Notes: generated by a model not told the origin, from the sequence alone. A DNA stretch of 64,000 nucleotides from JAWPMV01 sp039819665 (GCA_039819665.1 JBCBRM010000012.1:1-64000); one strand, 5' to 3'. Shown: positions 1 to 8,733, counted from the first letter of the stretch. Numbers and translations are program-made.

Positions 1-2
1 TC

Positions 3-410
3 TTCGACAATAATTTTTCACCCTTTGGAATTGCAGGTATTAGCTTTCAATGGAAGCTAAGTGATAAAAAGCAATTAAGGCATGACAGAGAAATTCTGTT
101 CCTCAGGTCTCAGCAAATTCAAAAGCAAAAGGAAACTTTTGACTTTAACATGGAATCGGCCAATGCCAATTATCTGTCTCGGGTAGAAAATCTCGATACG
201 CAGATTTCCCAGGATAATGAAATCGCTAAACTCCAGGCGGATATACTTTCTCAACTCTCCACCCAACTTGAAAATGGCATCATTACTTCTGCTGACTACC
301 TCATTCAGTCTAATGCAGAGTTGAGGGCACGTCAGAATTTAGAACTACACAAAATTCAACTCATACAGGCTCAATTGGATTTTCTCACTGAAAGAGGAAC
401 TAATCGCTAA
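3..410 (+). CDS. TolC-family outer membrane efflux protein, C-terminal part
   Basis: The reading frame is open from the window edge to a stop at 410, so only about the last 135 residues are seen. They begin with a beta-strand-like stretch (FGIAGISFQWKLSD) followed by long alternating helices rich in Gln, Glu and Leu, ending in LQAQLDF-type coiled coil, as in the second half of TolC/OprM-type outer-membrane channels. An internal ATG at 150 is not a likely start because the homologous frame continues upstream. It lies 30 bases before a HlyD-type adaptor gene and an ABC transporter, so it very probably supplies the outer-membrane exit duct of that tripartite exporter. The 5' part lies outside the window. 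Confidence 0.8.
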   Translation, partial: FDNNFSPFGIAGISFQWKLSDKKQLRHDREILFLRSQQIQKQKETFDFNMESANANYLSRVENLDTQISQDNEIAKLQADILSQLSTQLENGIITSADYLIQSNAELRARQNLELHKIQLIQAQLDFLTERGTNR

Positions 411-440
411 CTCTTAAAAAAAACTGAAGCTATATATATC

Positions 441-1364
441 ATGAAATCATTTCCATATCTCATACTTATTTTTCTCTTTGTCGCATGTGATACTGAGGAA
501 AGACGATCTGATGCCTACGGCAACTTTGAAGCAGACGTTGTAACCGTAAGTGCAGAAACTTCAGGGAAACTGCTAAGCTTATCCGTGGAAGAGGGAGACC
601 AACTAAAGGCGGGCGAAAAAGTGGCCCTGGTTGATACAACTGCCCTTTACCTTCAAAAACTTCAACTCCTGGCCAATATTCGTAGCCTTTCAAGCAAGAC
701 TCTCAAAGTTGAGCCAGAGATAAAAGTATTGATGGATCGAAGGAGTAATCTCGAGAGAGAAAAGAACCGGGTCGAAGAACTTCTTAAAAACAAAGCTGCT
801 ACTCCCAAGCAATTGGATGATTTAGAAGGAGAGCTGAAAGTTATCGATCAACAAATTGCTGCAAGTCGGCAAAATGCCAAAAACACCAATGCAGGTATTC
901 TTTCAGGAGCTGACCCCATACGTGCTCAAATTGCACTCATTGAGGATCAGATTTCTCGTTCACAGATCAACAATCCTATCGAAGGAACTGTACTTAATAA
1001 ATTGGTGGAGCCGGCAGAAGTAGTAGGAATGGGGAGCCCTTTGTACCGAATAGCCAGTCTTGATCCCCTCATTCTTCATGCCTATGCTGCGAGTACAGAA
1101 TTACAGGAAGCAAGTTTGGGGCAGGAAGTAGAGGTATTGGTGGATGAAGGTGTAGAGGGTTTCCGTCGCTTAAAAGGAAGCCTTAGCTGGATTTCAGCAG
1201 AGGCAGAGTTTACCCCAAAAACCATACAAACCAAGGAAGAGCGGGTAAGTCTGGTTTATGCAGTGAAAGTAAGGGTTCCAAATCCTGAGGGGAAATTGAA
1301 AATAGGCATGCCCGCTGAGGTCAATTTTCAAGGAATAGGTCTGAGCGAATCTTCTGATAGGTAA
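441..1364 (+). CDS. HlyD/membrane-fusion periplasmic adaptor lipoprotein
   Basis: 307 residues. The N-terminus (MKSFPYLILIFLFVACD) is a lipoprotein signal with the lipobox Cys at about residue 16, so the adaptor is probably lipid-anchored rather than membrane-spanning. Residues 30-55 form the first biotinyl-lipoyl-like half (SGKLLSLSVEEGDQLKAGE), residues 75-150 a coiled-coil hairpin, and residues about 165-190 the second lipoyl half (INNPIEGTVLNKLVEPAEVV), followed by a beta-barrel domain. This is the order seen in YbhG/HlyD adaptors. It is followed after 3 bases by the first ATPase gene, so it is part of the same operon and should bridge the ABC-2 permeases and the TolC-type channel. The substrate cannot be read from the sequence. 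Confidence 0.88.
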   Translation: MKSFPYLILIFLFVACDTEERRSDAYGNFEADVVTVSAETSGKLLSLSVEEGDQLKAGEKVALVDTTALYLQKLQLLANIRSLSSKTLKVEPEIKVLMDRRSNLEREKNRVEELLKNKAATPKQLDDLEGELKVIDQQIAASRQNAKNTNAGILSGADPIRAQIALIEDQISRSQINNPIEGTVLNKLVEPAEVVGMGSPLYRIASLDPLILHAYAASTELQEASLGQEVEVLVDEGVEGFRRLKGSLSWISAEAEFTPKTIQTKEERVSLVYAVKVRVPNPEGKLKIGMPAEVNFQGIGLSESSDR

Positions 1365-1367
1365 GCC

Positions 1368-2267
1368 ATGAGCGATATTATTATTAGAAATATCAGCAAG
1401 TCCTATGAGGAGGTTGAGGCCTTGAAAAAGATCTCATTTGAGGTGGAAGAAGGAGAGCTCTTTGGACTCATCGGGCCAGATGGTGCTGGCAAGACTAGTC
1501 TTTTTCGCATACTGACCTCCTTGCTTATTCCAGATGCAGGAGAAGCTGAAGTCTGTGGGTTCCATACAGTTCGAGATTATAAGCAGATTCGCAAGATCAT
1601 CGGTTATATGCCCGGCCGCTTTTCTTTGTACCAGGATTTATCAGTGGAGGAAAATCTGACCTTCTTTGCTACCATATTCGGGACGACGATAGAAGAAAAC
1701 TATTCTTTGATTGAAGATATCTATGTCCAGATCGAGCCCTTTAAAAAACGAAAAGCCGGCAAGCTCTCAGGAGGAATGAAGCAGAAACTGGCCCTTTGTT
1801 GTGCCCTCATTCATAAACCCCGGGTTTTGTTTCTGGATGAACCCACAACTGGTGTTGATGCCGTAAGTCGGGATGAATTTTGGGCCATGCTCAAGAGACT
1901 TAAAACCCAGGGAATCAGTATCCTGGTTAGTACTCCTTATATGGATGAAGCTTCTCTTTGTGATCGTATTGCCCTCATCCAAAACGGAAACATTCTCGCC
2001 ATCGAAAGCCCCGAGAATATCATTGGAGGATATGGTAAACATCTCTATGAGGTAAAGAGCGATCAGTTTTATCAATTGTTGCTTGACCTCCGAGCTTCTG
2101 GTTTTGGGGAGAGAATTGAGGCTTTTGGGGAATATCTGCACATGAGTAGTGTAAATCCTGTTGATCAGAGACAAGTGCGTGAATTTCTGGAAGACAAAGG
2201 TCATCGAGAGATACAGCTACGCGAAACCCAGGCTAATATAGAAGATGTGTTTTTAGACTTGATGTAA
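1368..2267 (+). CDS. ABC transporter ATP-binding protein (YbhF N-terminal-half type)
   Basis: 299 residues. Walker A GPDGAGKTS at about residue 39, signature LSGGMKQKL at about 135, Walker B VLFLDEPTTGVD at about 153. The unusual Asp in the P-loop (GPDGAGK) is what the first nucleotide-binding half of the fused YbhF/RbbA ATPases carries, while the next gene matches the second half; the pair therefore looks like a split YbhF. The last 60 residues are an extension beyond the ATPase core. It sits 3 bases after the adaptor gene and 5 bases before the second ATPase. Role: ATP hydrolysis for a multidrug or lipid-type exporter; substrate unknown. Confidence 0.9.
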   Translation: MSDIIIRNISKSYEEVEALKKISFEVEEGELFGLIGPDGAGKTSLFRILTSLLIPDAGEAEVCGFHTVRDYKQIRKIIGYMPGRFSLYQDLSVEENLTFFATIFGTTIEENYSLIEDIYVQIEPFKKRKAGKLSGGMKQKLALCCALIHKPRVLFLDEPTTGVDAVSRDEFWAMLKRLKTQGISILVSTPYMDEASLCDRIALIQNGNILAIESPENIIGGYGKHLYEVKSDQFYQLLLDLRASGFGERIEAFGEYLHMSSVNPVDQRQVREFLEDKGHREIQLRETQANIEDVFLDLM

Positions 2268-2272
2268 ACGGA

Positions 2273-3004
2273 ATGAAAACAACAACAGCAATAGAAATCA
2301 AAGACCTGACGAAAAAATTCGGGGATTTCACCGCCGTCAACGCCATCAACCTCAAAGTATCCAAAGGAGAAATCTTCGGCTTTCTGGGAGCAAATGGGGC
2401 TGGAAAGACTACGGCCATTCGCATGTTGACGGGCTTGAGTATGCCTAGTTCTGGGGAGGCAAATATTGCAGGCTTTGATGTGTACAAACAGCGGGAATCT
2501 ATCAAGGAGAACATTGGATATATGTCGCAGAAGTTCAGCTTGTATGGGGATTTAAGTATACGGCAAAACATCCGCTTTTATGGAGGGATTTATGGTTTGA
2601 GCCGAAAGGAAATACGTGCAAAGACGGAGCAAATTCTCGAAGAGCTTCAATTGGAGGAATATGCGGATAAAGTAGTGGAGGAACTGCCTCTGGGCTGGAA
2701 GCAAAGGCTGGCTTTCGCTGTTTCCAATGTCCATGATCCAGCCATCGTATTTCTGGACGAACCTACAGGAGGAGTCGATCCGGTAACGCGCAGGCAATTT
2801 TGGGAAATGATTTATGAATCTGCAGCAAAAGGGGTAACCATTTTTGTAACCACCCACTACATGGACGAAGCCGAATATTGTGATCGTATCTGCATCATGG
2901 TAGCCGGTAAGATCGAAGCCCTGGGAACTCCTCAGGAACTTAAGCAAAGATTTGATACGGATAATATGGATGAAGTTTTCCTTAAACTGGTCCGCACTAA
3001 TTAG
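2273..3004 (+). CDS. ABC transporter ATP-binding protein (YbhF C-terminal-half type)
   Basis: 243 residues. Walker A GANGAGKTT at about residue 42, Walker B IVFLDEPTGGVDP at about 160, H-loop TTHYMDEAE. The signature reads LPLGWKQRL instead of LSGGxxQ; this deviation is typical of the second nucleotide-binding domain of YbhF/RbbA-like exporters, so it is a family trait and not decay. With the preceding gene it should form an asymmetric ATPase dimer with one canonical and one degenerate composite site. The permease gene follows within 15 bases if its ATG at 3018 is used. Confidence 0.9.
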   Translation: MKTTTAIEIKDLTKKFGDFTAVNAINLKVSKGEIFGFLGANGAGKTTAIRMLTGLSMPSSGEANIAGFDVYKQRESIKENIGYMSQKFSLYGDLSIRQNIRFYGGIYGLSRKEIRAKTEQILEELQLEEYADKVVEELPLGWKQRLAFAVSNVHDPAIVFLDEPTGGVDPVTRRQFWEMIYESAAKGVTIFVTTHYMDEAEYCDRICIMVAGKIEALGTPQELKQRFDTDNMDEVFLKLVRTN

Positions 3005-3017
3005 CAAATCCTATCCT

Positions 3018-4127
3018 ATGTTCAAGATATTTGTTGCCTTTGTTAAAAAGGAATTCTACCACATCCTCCGCGACCGAAGAACCCTGGTCATCCTATTTGG
3101 GATACCGATAGCCCTGGTGCTGATTTTTGGCTATACCGTAACCAATGAATTCAAAGGGGCTTCTATTGCGATTTTTGATAGAGCGCATGATGAGCTAAGT
3201 CAGGAGTACATCCTGCATCTACAAGCTTCGGGGCATTTCGAAATTGTAGATAATACCTACAGCTATGAGGAGATAGAAGAGAGCTTTAAATCCGGAGAGG
3301 TAAAAATGACGGTGGTGATTCCTCCTGATTTTGGTAAGGACTTTTACCGGGGAGAAAACCCCAAGCTGCAGTTACTCGCAGATGCATCTGAGCCTAACTA
3401 TGCTTCAACCCTTATCAATTACGCTAGCCAGATGACTCGCCAATTTCAATTAGAAAAAATGGGAAATCAGCAGCGGCCTTTTCAAATCGGTATCGAGAGC
3501 CGAATGATTTACAATCCTCGACTGGAAAGTGCTTACAATTTCATCCCGGGAGTTGTCGCACTCATTTTGATGCTGATTTCGGCTATGATGACCTCTTTAA
3601 CCATTGCACGGGAAAAGGAATTGGGAACTATGGATTTATTACTGGTAAGTCCTTTACCCCCCCTGATCATCATATTGGGGAAAGTAACCCCCTATATCAT
3701 CCTCTCTTTCCTGAATGCAGTAATGGTATTGGCGATGGGATATTTTGTTTTTGATGTTCCTATCTATGGGAATGTCATTCTCTTGCTCATTTTGTGTATC
3801 CTTTATCTTTCTACCGCACTTGCTTTAGGAGTACTTATTTCTACACGCTCCCAAACCCAACAAGCGGCCATGATGGGATCATTGTTTAGCCTGCTGATGC
3901 CAACCATGCTTTTATCTGGTTTCCTTTTTCCGATATCTAGCATGCCCAGGCTTTTGCAGATCATTTCAAATGTAATCCCTGCTACCTATTTCATTGAAAT
4001 CCTGAAGGGGGTCATGTTAAAAGGGGTGGGCATGTCTGTCATTTGGTTTCCTAGTATGATCCTGCTCCTGATGACCCTCTTTTTCCTTGCCATTGCCTGG
4101 AAGAATTTTAACGTAATAAGCAAATAG
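3018..4127 (+). CDS. ABC-2 type permease (YbhS/YbhR-like)
   Basis: About 369 residues from the ATG at 3018 (MFKIFVAFVKKEFYHILRDRR). An upstream in-frame ATG at 2952 would overlap the ATPase gene by 50 bases and add a segment without family character, so 3018 is preferred. The protein has one N-terminal membrane segment, an extracytoplasmic domain of about 140 residues and then five hydrophobic segments in the C-terminal half, including the conserved REKELGTMDLLLVSP loop of ABC-2 permeases. It is followed after 7 bases by a paralogous permease; the two should form the transmembrane heterodimer. Confidence 0.9.
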   Translation: MFKIFVAFVKKEFYHILRDRRTLVILFGIPIALVLIFGYTVTNEFKGASIAIFDRAHDELSQEYILHLQASGHFEIVDNTYSYEEIEESFKSGEVKMTVVIPPDFGKDFYRGENPKLQLLADASEPNYASTLINYASQMTRQFQLEKMGNQQRPFQIGIESRMIYNPRLESAYNFIPGVVALILMLISAMMTSLTIAREKELGTMDLLLVSPLPPLIIILGKVTPYIILSFLNAVMVLAMGYFVFDVPIYGNVILLLILCILYLSTALALGVLISTRSQTQQAAMMGSLFSLLMPTMLLSGFLFPISSMPRLLQIISNVIPATYFIEILKGVMLKGVGMSVIWFPSMILLLMTLFFLAIAWKNFNVISK

Positions 4128-4134
4128 ACCAGAG

Positions 4135-5253
4135 ATGAAACGACTCTTATTTATCATACAAAAGGAGTTTATCCAAATATTCAGGAATAAGGCCATCCTG
4201 CCCCTGATTACGGTTGTACCTATCTTACAATTGATCCTGCTGTCCTATGCGGCGAGTAATGAGGTGAAAAAGGTAAACCTGGCTATTGTAGATCAAGATG
4301 TTTCTTCTTATTCGAGACGATTGGTGAACAAGATTCGGATGTCGGATCGCTTCGGCATCATAGACGCTCGTTATGCAGAGTCTCAGGTAGTCGGATTGAT
4401 GGAAAAAGGGGAAGTGGATATTATCCTTCAGTTCCCTTCTAAGTTCGAAACGGATTTCCATAAAGGGAAGGAGGTATCCCTGCGTATTGAGGTCAATGCC
4501 ATCAATGGGCAAGGTGCTACGATTGGTTTTTCCTATTTAAACAGCATCATTCAATCTTTTAACCAGGAAATACAAGGGGAGGTGAAAATTTTACCTGTAA
4601 AAATGTTACAAGGTGGAATTGACATTGAGCATTCCTACTGGTACAATTCGGAGCTTAACTTTCAGCACTTTATGGTTCCAGGAATTTTGGGCGAATTGGT
4701 AACTATCCTGGTTATGCTCTTGACGGCTATGAATGTAGTCCGCGAAAGAGAGGTTGGAACCATAGAGCAAATCAATGTAACCCCTATCAAGAATTGGCAA
4801 TTTATCCTTGGGAAAATGGTTCCTTTTCTGGTGATCGGCATGTTATTGATGACTGTGGGATTGATCGCAGGGAAACTTATCTTTGATGTACCTATGCGCG
4901 GTAATCTGGCTTTGGTCTTTGCTTTCTGTGCCGTCAATATTACAGCCGTATTAGGACTGGGTCTTTTTATCTCCAATCTGGTAGATACTCAGCAGCAAGC
5001 CATGTTCGTGGCCTTCTTTTTCGTCATCATCTTTATCTTAATGAGTGGCCTGTTTACCCCCATCGAAAGTATGCCAGAATGGGCTCAGTACCTGACTCTT
5101 CCCAATCCCATCGCTCATTTCGTGGAGGTCATGCGGAAGGTTTTGCTAAAAGGCAGCGATTTCGCAGATATCGTCCTCAATTTCAGAGCTACGGTGATTT
5201 TGAGTATCATATTTAATGCTCTTGCGGTGATGTCGTATAGGAAAGTGGATTAG
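4135..5253 (+). CDS. ABC-2 type permease, second subunit
   Basis: 372 residues. Same plan as the preceding gene: N-terminal helix with KEFIQIFRNK, a soluble extracytoplasmic domain, then clustered membrane helices with the signature loop RERGTIEQ-like (VVREREVGTIEQINVTP). It ends the exporter operon. The downstream space holds an inverted-repeat element (5260-5330) immediately after the stop, which may act as a transcript end. Function is inferred from the family: efflux of an unknown compound across both membranes with the TolC-type channel. Confidence 0.9.
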   Translation: MKRLLFIIQKEFIQIFRNKAILPLITVVPILQLILLSYAASNEVKKVNLAIVDQDVSSYSRRLVNKIRMSDRFGIIDARYAESQVVGLMEKGEVDIILQFPSKFETDFHKGKEVSLRIEVNAINGQGATIGFSYLNSIIQSFNQEIQGEVKILPVKMLQGGIDIEHSYWYNSELNFQHFMVPGILGELVTILVMLLTAMNVVREREVGTIEQINVTPIKNWQFILGKMVPFLVIGMLLMTVGLIAGKLIFDVPMRGNLALVFAFCAVNITAVLGLGLFISNLVDTQQQAMFVAFFFVIIFILMSGLFTPIESMPEWAQYLTLPNPIAHFVEVMRKVLLKGSDFADIVLNFRATVILSIIFNALAVMSYRKVD

Positions 5254-5649
5254 GAATGTGCGCACGTGTTCTTGTGTTTTAGCGGTATCACGGTCTACGA
5301 GTATACCAGAACACGAGAACACAAGCGCGCTTGAAACATGTCCCTCTACCTACGGTTTTCCTTCTAATCTTTACAGAATACCCTTAGAGTGGGGCCATTT
5401 CTCTTTACCTCTATTCAAAAAACTCTATATTTCGATTGTTCGGTAGAATTTTCGATGGAAGAAAGCATGCGTATCTCTGCCGAAACTCCTTCCAAAAGTT
5501 TTCCCTGGCGATACAGCCGGGATTAAGAATTTCATTTATGCCTGTCCTTCCCTTTTCGATTTGAAGGGAAAGGAGGACGCTTGTCAATTCTCACAAGCTA
5601 ACAGATCGCAATTTCTCAAACAGATTAACCTTTTAAAATACTGTTCATT
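5254..5649. other. Intergenic space of about 400 bases with an inverted-repeat element
   Basis: No convincing gene. A 62-codon forward frame at 5258-5446 runs through the inverted repeat and lacks protein-like features, so it was not called. The first 75 bases hold the repeat element at 5260-5330; the rest is plain AT-rich DNA leading to the start at 5650. Confidence 0.6.
5260..5330. repeat. Heptad-unit inverted repeat, copy A
   Basis: Left arm 5260-5288 contains CGTGTTCTTGTGTT and right arm 5303-5330 contains AACACGAGAACACAAG; the arms pair over about 25 bases with few mismatches, and GGTAT/ATACC closes the inner stem. Units of GTGTTNN repeat at roughly seven bases. The same design occurs at 24560, 27768 and 28941. 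The 12-mer CGAGAACACAAG of the right arm recurs exactly at 6542-6553. Confidence 0.65.
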
Positions 5650-6459
5650 ATGAAAGTTTCTTTTGGAACAAAATTCGGACTAAGTATCATTTTCGCTTTC
5701 CTAATTTCTCTCACTTTTGCCTCAGCTCAGGATGAGGAGCCTACCTTTGTCGTCATTGACTATATGAAGGTAGAGCCCGGAAATGAAGAGGCATACCTCG
5801 TGGTAGAGAAAGTTTGGAAGAAGATTCATGCGGCCAGAGTCAAGGCCGGTCAAATGGAATATTGGGAACTGTCGCGCCTGTTGTCTCCTTATGGTACAAG
5901 TCTCGAATACAATTATAAGACTGCTAATATCTACAAGGGGAATAAAAAACTAGCAGACCACTTTACGGGCTCCATGTCTGATTTATCAGATATCCTCACA
6001 GAGGAAGAGATTAAGATTCTAAACACCACCAATTCTGTTAGAGATTTGGTGAAAGAAGAAGTTTATGTCATAGATCTGGAGGTATTCAGACAAGGAGCAG
6101 ACAATAAGATCATTGTCGATAATTACATGCAACTGCAGGAAGGTGCAAGCTTGGCAGAACATTCAAGCTATGAAAAAGAAGTTTGGTTACCCGTTCATAA
6201 GGCTCGAATAGATGATGGCAATATGGAGGGATGGGCCAACCTGAACCTCGTTATGCCACAGGGAGATGATAAAGAATACCATGCGGTTACTGTAGATTTT
6301 TATGAAAGCCTTGATCAATATATGATGCCGTGGTTTGATAAATATTTTGCCAAAGTCCACCCCGGCAAAGACCTGGGAAAAATGAGTGAGGAAATGGAAA
6401 AAATCTGGATTCGCCGTCGGGTTGATGTCCAGATAAGGATAGACTACGTCGGCAACTAA
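5650..6459 (+). CDS. Secreted protein with an internally duplicated domain
   Basis: 269 residues with a signal peptide (hydrophobic residues 10-24, cleavage near ASAQ). The mature protein is two related halves: residues about 28-95 and 150-225 share the pattern E-x-x-VW-x-x-x-H-x-AR-x-x-x-G-x-ME-W followed by P-x-G and EY. No named family was recognised; the size and pattern of each half would fit a dimeric alpha/beta-barrel-like fold, which is only a guess. It stands alone, with an inverted repeat upstream and a short membrane-protein gene downstream. The ATG at 5650 gives a sound signal peptide. Confidence 0.75.
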   Translation: MKVSFGTKFGLSIIFAFLISLTFASAQDEEPTFVVIDYMKVEPGNEEAYLVVEKVWKKIHAARVKAGQMEYWELSRLLSPYGTSLEYNYKTANIYKGNKKLADHFTGSMSDLSDILTEEEIKILNTTNSVRDLVKEEVYVIDLEVFRQGADNKIIVDNYMQLQEGASLAEHSSYEKEVWLPVHKARIDDGNMEGWANLNLVMPQGDDKEYHAVTVDFYESLDQYMMPWFDKYFAKVHPGKDLGKMSEEMEKIWIRRRVDVQIRIDYVGN

Positions 6460-6541
6460 GCAGCTAGAAACCCACATATTTAATTATTGGCTGTCTTCCT
6501 TCTGGAAGGTGGCCAAATTTGTTCTATTGAAAAATTCAATT

Positions 6542-6553
6542 CGAGAACACAAG
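6542..6553. repeat. Half copy of the heptad repeat arm
   Basis: CGAGAACACAAG here is identical to the right arm of the element at 5260-5330, followed by AACACT and a T run. No matching left arm is visible, so this is a solo half-element or remnant, just upstream of the next gene. Confidence 0.4.
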
Positions 6554-6591
6554 AACACTCCCTTTTTTTTTCGATATTTGGACTCAGACAA

Positions 6592-6915
6592 ATGTCGATG
6601 AAAGAAACAGAACCCCAAAAAGTACCGGAAGAAGGAGAAAAAGTAGCAAAACCCAAAGGTTGGGATTATGTAATTATCCTGATTGTTTTTGCGTTAACGG
6701 GTACAACGGCCGCAGTTGTCCCTCGTTACTTGATGCCTTTTACGGGTTTGGAGAAAGGGTTTCTATATTATCTCATTTACTTTATTGTCATCACTCCCAT
6801 TTATATCGTATTACTCCGAATTTATTCATTTATTTTTGGTAAAGCTGCTTATTTCAAAGTGGTAGAAAAAAGAATTTTTGGGGGCTTTACCAAATGGTTC
6901 AGGAAGTCTGAATAA
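6592..6915 (+). CDS. Small two-helix membrane protein (DUF6787-like)
   Basis: 107 residues from the ATG at 6592; a longer frame from 6487 would run through the repeat half-element and is unlikely. A charged N-terminus (residues 1-22) is followed by two membrane helices at about 24-45 and 55-80, then a basic tail ending FTKWFRKSE. The arrangement and the VVEKRIFGGF-type tail resemble small Bacteroidota proteins grouped as DUF6787; function unknown. It lies 28 bases upstream of ridA and may be co-transcribed with it. Confidence 0.65.
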   Translation: MSMKETEPQKVPEEGEKVAKPKGWDYVIILIVFALTGTTAAVVPRYLMPFTGLEKGFLYYLIYFIVITPIYIVLLRIYSFIFGKAAYFKVVEKRIFGGFTKWFRKSE

Positions 6916-6943
6916 AGATTACTCACCCTAATACATTCCTCAC

Positions 6944-7324
6944 GTGAAAGAAATTATTGAAACCTCAAACGCACCTGCTCCTATCGGTCCTTATAGCCAG
7001 GCAGTAAAAGTAGGGAATATGTTTTTCCTCTCAGGACAGATTGCTATCGATCCAGCTACAGGGAATATGATTACTGATAATCTGGAAGCGGAAACCCATC
7101 AGGTTATGAAAAATATTGGAGCCATCCTGACCGATCAGGGGATGGACTTTAGCAATATCGCCAAGACTTCTATCTTTCTACAAAGTATGGGAGACTTTGC
7201 TGAGGTAAATGGAATTTATGGTTCCTATTTTAGCTCTGATTTCCCGGCAAGAGAAACCGTAGAGGTCGCTGGATTGCCCAAAGGAGTGAATGTTGAGATC
7301 TCTGTGATTGCTGTTAAAGGTTAG
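6944..7324 (+). CDS. ridA: RidA-family enamine/imine deaminase
   Basis: 126 residues starting with GTG at 6944. Family marks: N-terminal APxPIGPYSQAV, GQIAIDPATG, and the active-site region FPARETVEVAGLPKGVNVEI with the conserved Arg near residue 103 that holds the substrate carboxylate. Known family role: hydrolysis of reactive 2-aminoacrylate and related imines formed by PLP enzymes, in the cytoplasm. Length is that of the family. A hairpin with a T run follows at 7433. Confidence 0.92.
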   Translation: MKEIIETSNAPAPIGPYSQAVKVGNMFFLSGQIAIDPATGNMITDNLEAETHQVMKNIGAILTDQGMDFSNIAKTSIFLQSMGDFAEVNGIYGSYFSSDFPARETVEVAGLPKGVNVEISVIAVKG

Positions 7325-7432
7325 AATTATTGACTGCAATTCTTCTTTTATAATGTTATAGATAATACTGAAATTCGGAATAAATCAGGCTTCTGGCTTT
7401 TTATTCCATTTTTTCGAACAAAATAGAGAGGG

Positions 7433-7459
7433 CAGGAAGTGTAAGCTTCCTGTTTTTTT
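7433..7459 (+). terminator. Intrinsic terminator after ridA
   Basis: Perfect 7-bp stem CAGGAAG (7433-7439) / CTTCCTG (7446-7452) with a 6-base loop, followed directly by seven T residues. Confidence 0.75.
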
Positions 7460-7572
7460 ATGGATGAAATCTACTTGATAATCTTCTGGATCGGGGTTAG
7501 CTCTTCTAAATAATGGGTTATGAGATATTTCGAAATCTCGTCAAATTTGAATCATCAAATCAAACCTGTTGC

Positions 7573-8118
7573 ATGAAAAAGTTAGTATTCTTTACCGTTT
7601 TACTCGCCATCCTGGCCTTTGCTTGTACCGATAACCCTCTTTTCAAAGTATCAATAGACATTCCTTACAACACGACCTATACGGTCAAAGCCTCCGATCA
7701 GGTCGATGGACAATTGGTCCTCGAATCAGATGAAGGGAGTTATTCAACTTTCATTTCCAAAGTGCAGGAAGAAATGGATAATAATGGCATAGAAGGGAAT
7801 TTTGAAGCAGAAATCACCCATCTGGAGATTACCATTCCAGAAGAGGTTGAACTTAATTGGTCTGTGTTAGGAAATGTAAATATCGATTTCAGTGTAAATG
7901 GTGAAACCAGCACGCTCCTGGACGAAGTAAGCTTTCCTTCAGAAGATAGTAAGACCATGAAAGTCGGTTTACCGGCCGACGGAATTTCAATCAATGATTT
8001 TCTTTCTTACGAAAGCGCTTCTATCAAAATCGTCGCTGATCTGGAGGAAAGCCTCATAGACGACATAACGCTGGCAATCTCAGCAGAGGTAAAGGTCAGT
8101 ACCAATGACAAAGAATAA
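7573..8118 (+). CDS. Lipoprotein of unknown function
   Basis: 181 residues from the ATG at 7573 (MKKLVFFTVLLAILAFACTD), which gives a clean lipoprotein signal with the lipobox Cys at residue 18; an upstream in-frame ATG at 7513 would bury that signal. The mature protein is acidic and rich in beta-strand patterns (alternating hydrophobic residues, ITHLEITIPEEVELNW), with no known catalytic motif. Similar small beta-rich lipoproteins are frequent in Bacteroidota but the family was not identified. It is followed by a strong terminator. Confidence 0.7.
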   Translation: MKKLVFFTVLLAILAFACTDNPLFKVSIDIPYNTTYTVKASDQVDGQLVLESDEGSYSTFISKVQEEMDNNGIEGNFEAEITHLEITIPEEVELNWSVLGNVNIDFSVNGETSTLLDEVSFPSEDSKTMKVGLPADGISINDFLSYESASIKIVADLEESLIDDITLAISAEVKVSTNDKE

Positions 8119-8162
8119 TGAAATAGCCTTTCCAATAATTTTGATTACCGTTTCTAGTTCTG

Positions 8163-8195
8163 ACGCCCGGGGATTCTCCGGGCGTTTATTTTTTT
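8163..8195 (+). terminator. Intrinsic terminator
   Basis: 8-bp GC-rich stem ACGCCCGG (8163-8170) / CCGGGCGT (8178-8185), 7-base loop, followed by a T-rich run. It closes the lipoprotein gene and sits only 14 bases before the next start. Confidence 0.85.
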
Positions 8196-8208
8196 ATATT
8201 TTTGCTGT

Positions 8209-8700
8209 ATGGAAAGAATCTATTTTCAGGACTATATGCCTGGCAATGTTTGTTTTGGTTGTGGAGCCGAAAATCCAGATGGTCTTCAGATCAAAAGTTA
8301 CTGGGAAGGGGATGAAGCGGTATGTATCTGGAATAGTCATGAAAAGTATAATGGCTGGAAAAACCTCTTAAATGGTGGGATATTGGCTACTTTGGTAGAT
8401 TGTCATACGATGGGAACTGCCATGGCTTATGCGTATAAGGCTGAAAATAGGGCACTGGATACCCTGCCTGAATATCGATATGCAACAGGCACCATTAATG
8501 TTCGCTACCTCAAGCCAACTCCCAACGATAAACCTATTGAGCTACGCGCACAGGTGTTGGAGATGAAAGGGCGTAAAACTACCATGGCTTGTCAGGTCTT
8601 TTCTGAGGGGGTACAAACTGCCGAATGTGAAGTGGTCGCAATACGGGTTTTTGACAGCAATCAGGCTCATGGACATAAAAACAACGCTTTTGCGGGCTAG
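8209..8700 (+). CDS. PaaI-type hotdog-fold thioesterase
   Basis: 163 residues. Residues 10-25 (GNVCFGCGAENPDGLQI) carry the CxGC-N-G motif, residues about 50-70 (NGGILATLVDCHTMGTAMA) the hotdog helix with the catalytic-region Gly-Gly and Asp, and residues 95-120 (TGTINVRYLKPTP) the conserved strand. The family hydrolyses acyl-CoA thioesters. It lies between a terminator and lolD. A TATTTTTG sequence at 8197-8204 could be a -7 box giving a nearly leaderless transcript. Confidence 0.85.
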   Translation: MERIYFQDYMPGNVCFGCGAENPDGLQIKSYWEGDEAVCIWNSHEKYNGWKNLLNGGILATLVDCHTMGTAMAYAYKAENRALDTLPEYRYATGTINVRYLKPTPNDKPIELRAQVLEMKGRKTTMACQVFSEGVQTAECEVVAIRVFDSNQAHGHKNNAFAG

Positions 8701-8716
8701 ACTCATTTTTTCTCCC

Positions 8717-8724
8717 TATCTTCG
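8717..8724 (+). promoter_or_regulatory. Possible -7 box upstream of lolD
   Basis: TATCTTCG, one base off the Bacteroidota -7 consensus TAnnTTTG, ends 9 bases before the ATG at 8734, which would give a very short leader. No clear TTG at -33. Confidence 0.3.
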
Positions 8725-8733
8725 TCCCTCCAA

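Noticed and set aside
1767..2204. 145-codon reverse frame inside the first ABC ATPase
   Set aside because: Shadow of the conserved ATPase frame on the other strand.
5258..5446. 62-codon forward frame after the exporter operon
   Set aside because: Overlaps the inverted repeat and ends in low-complexity text; no start context.
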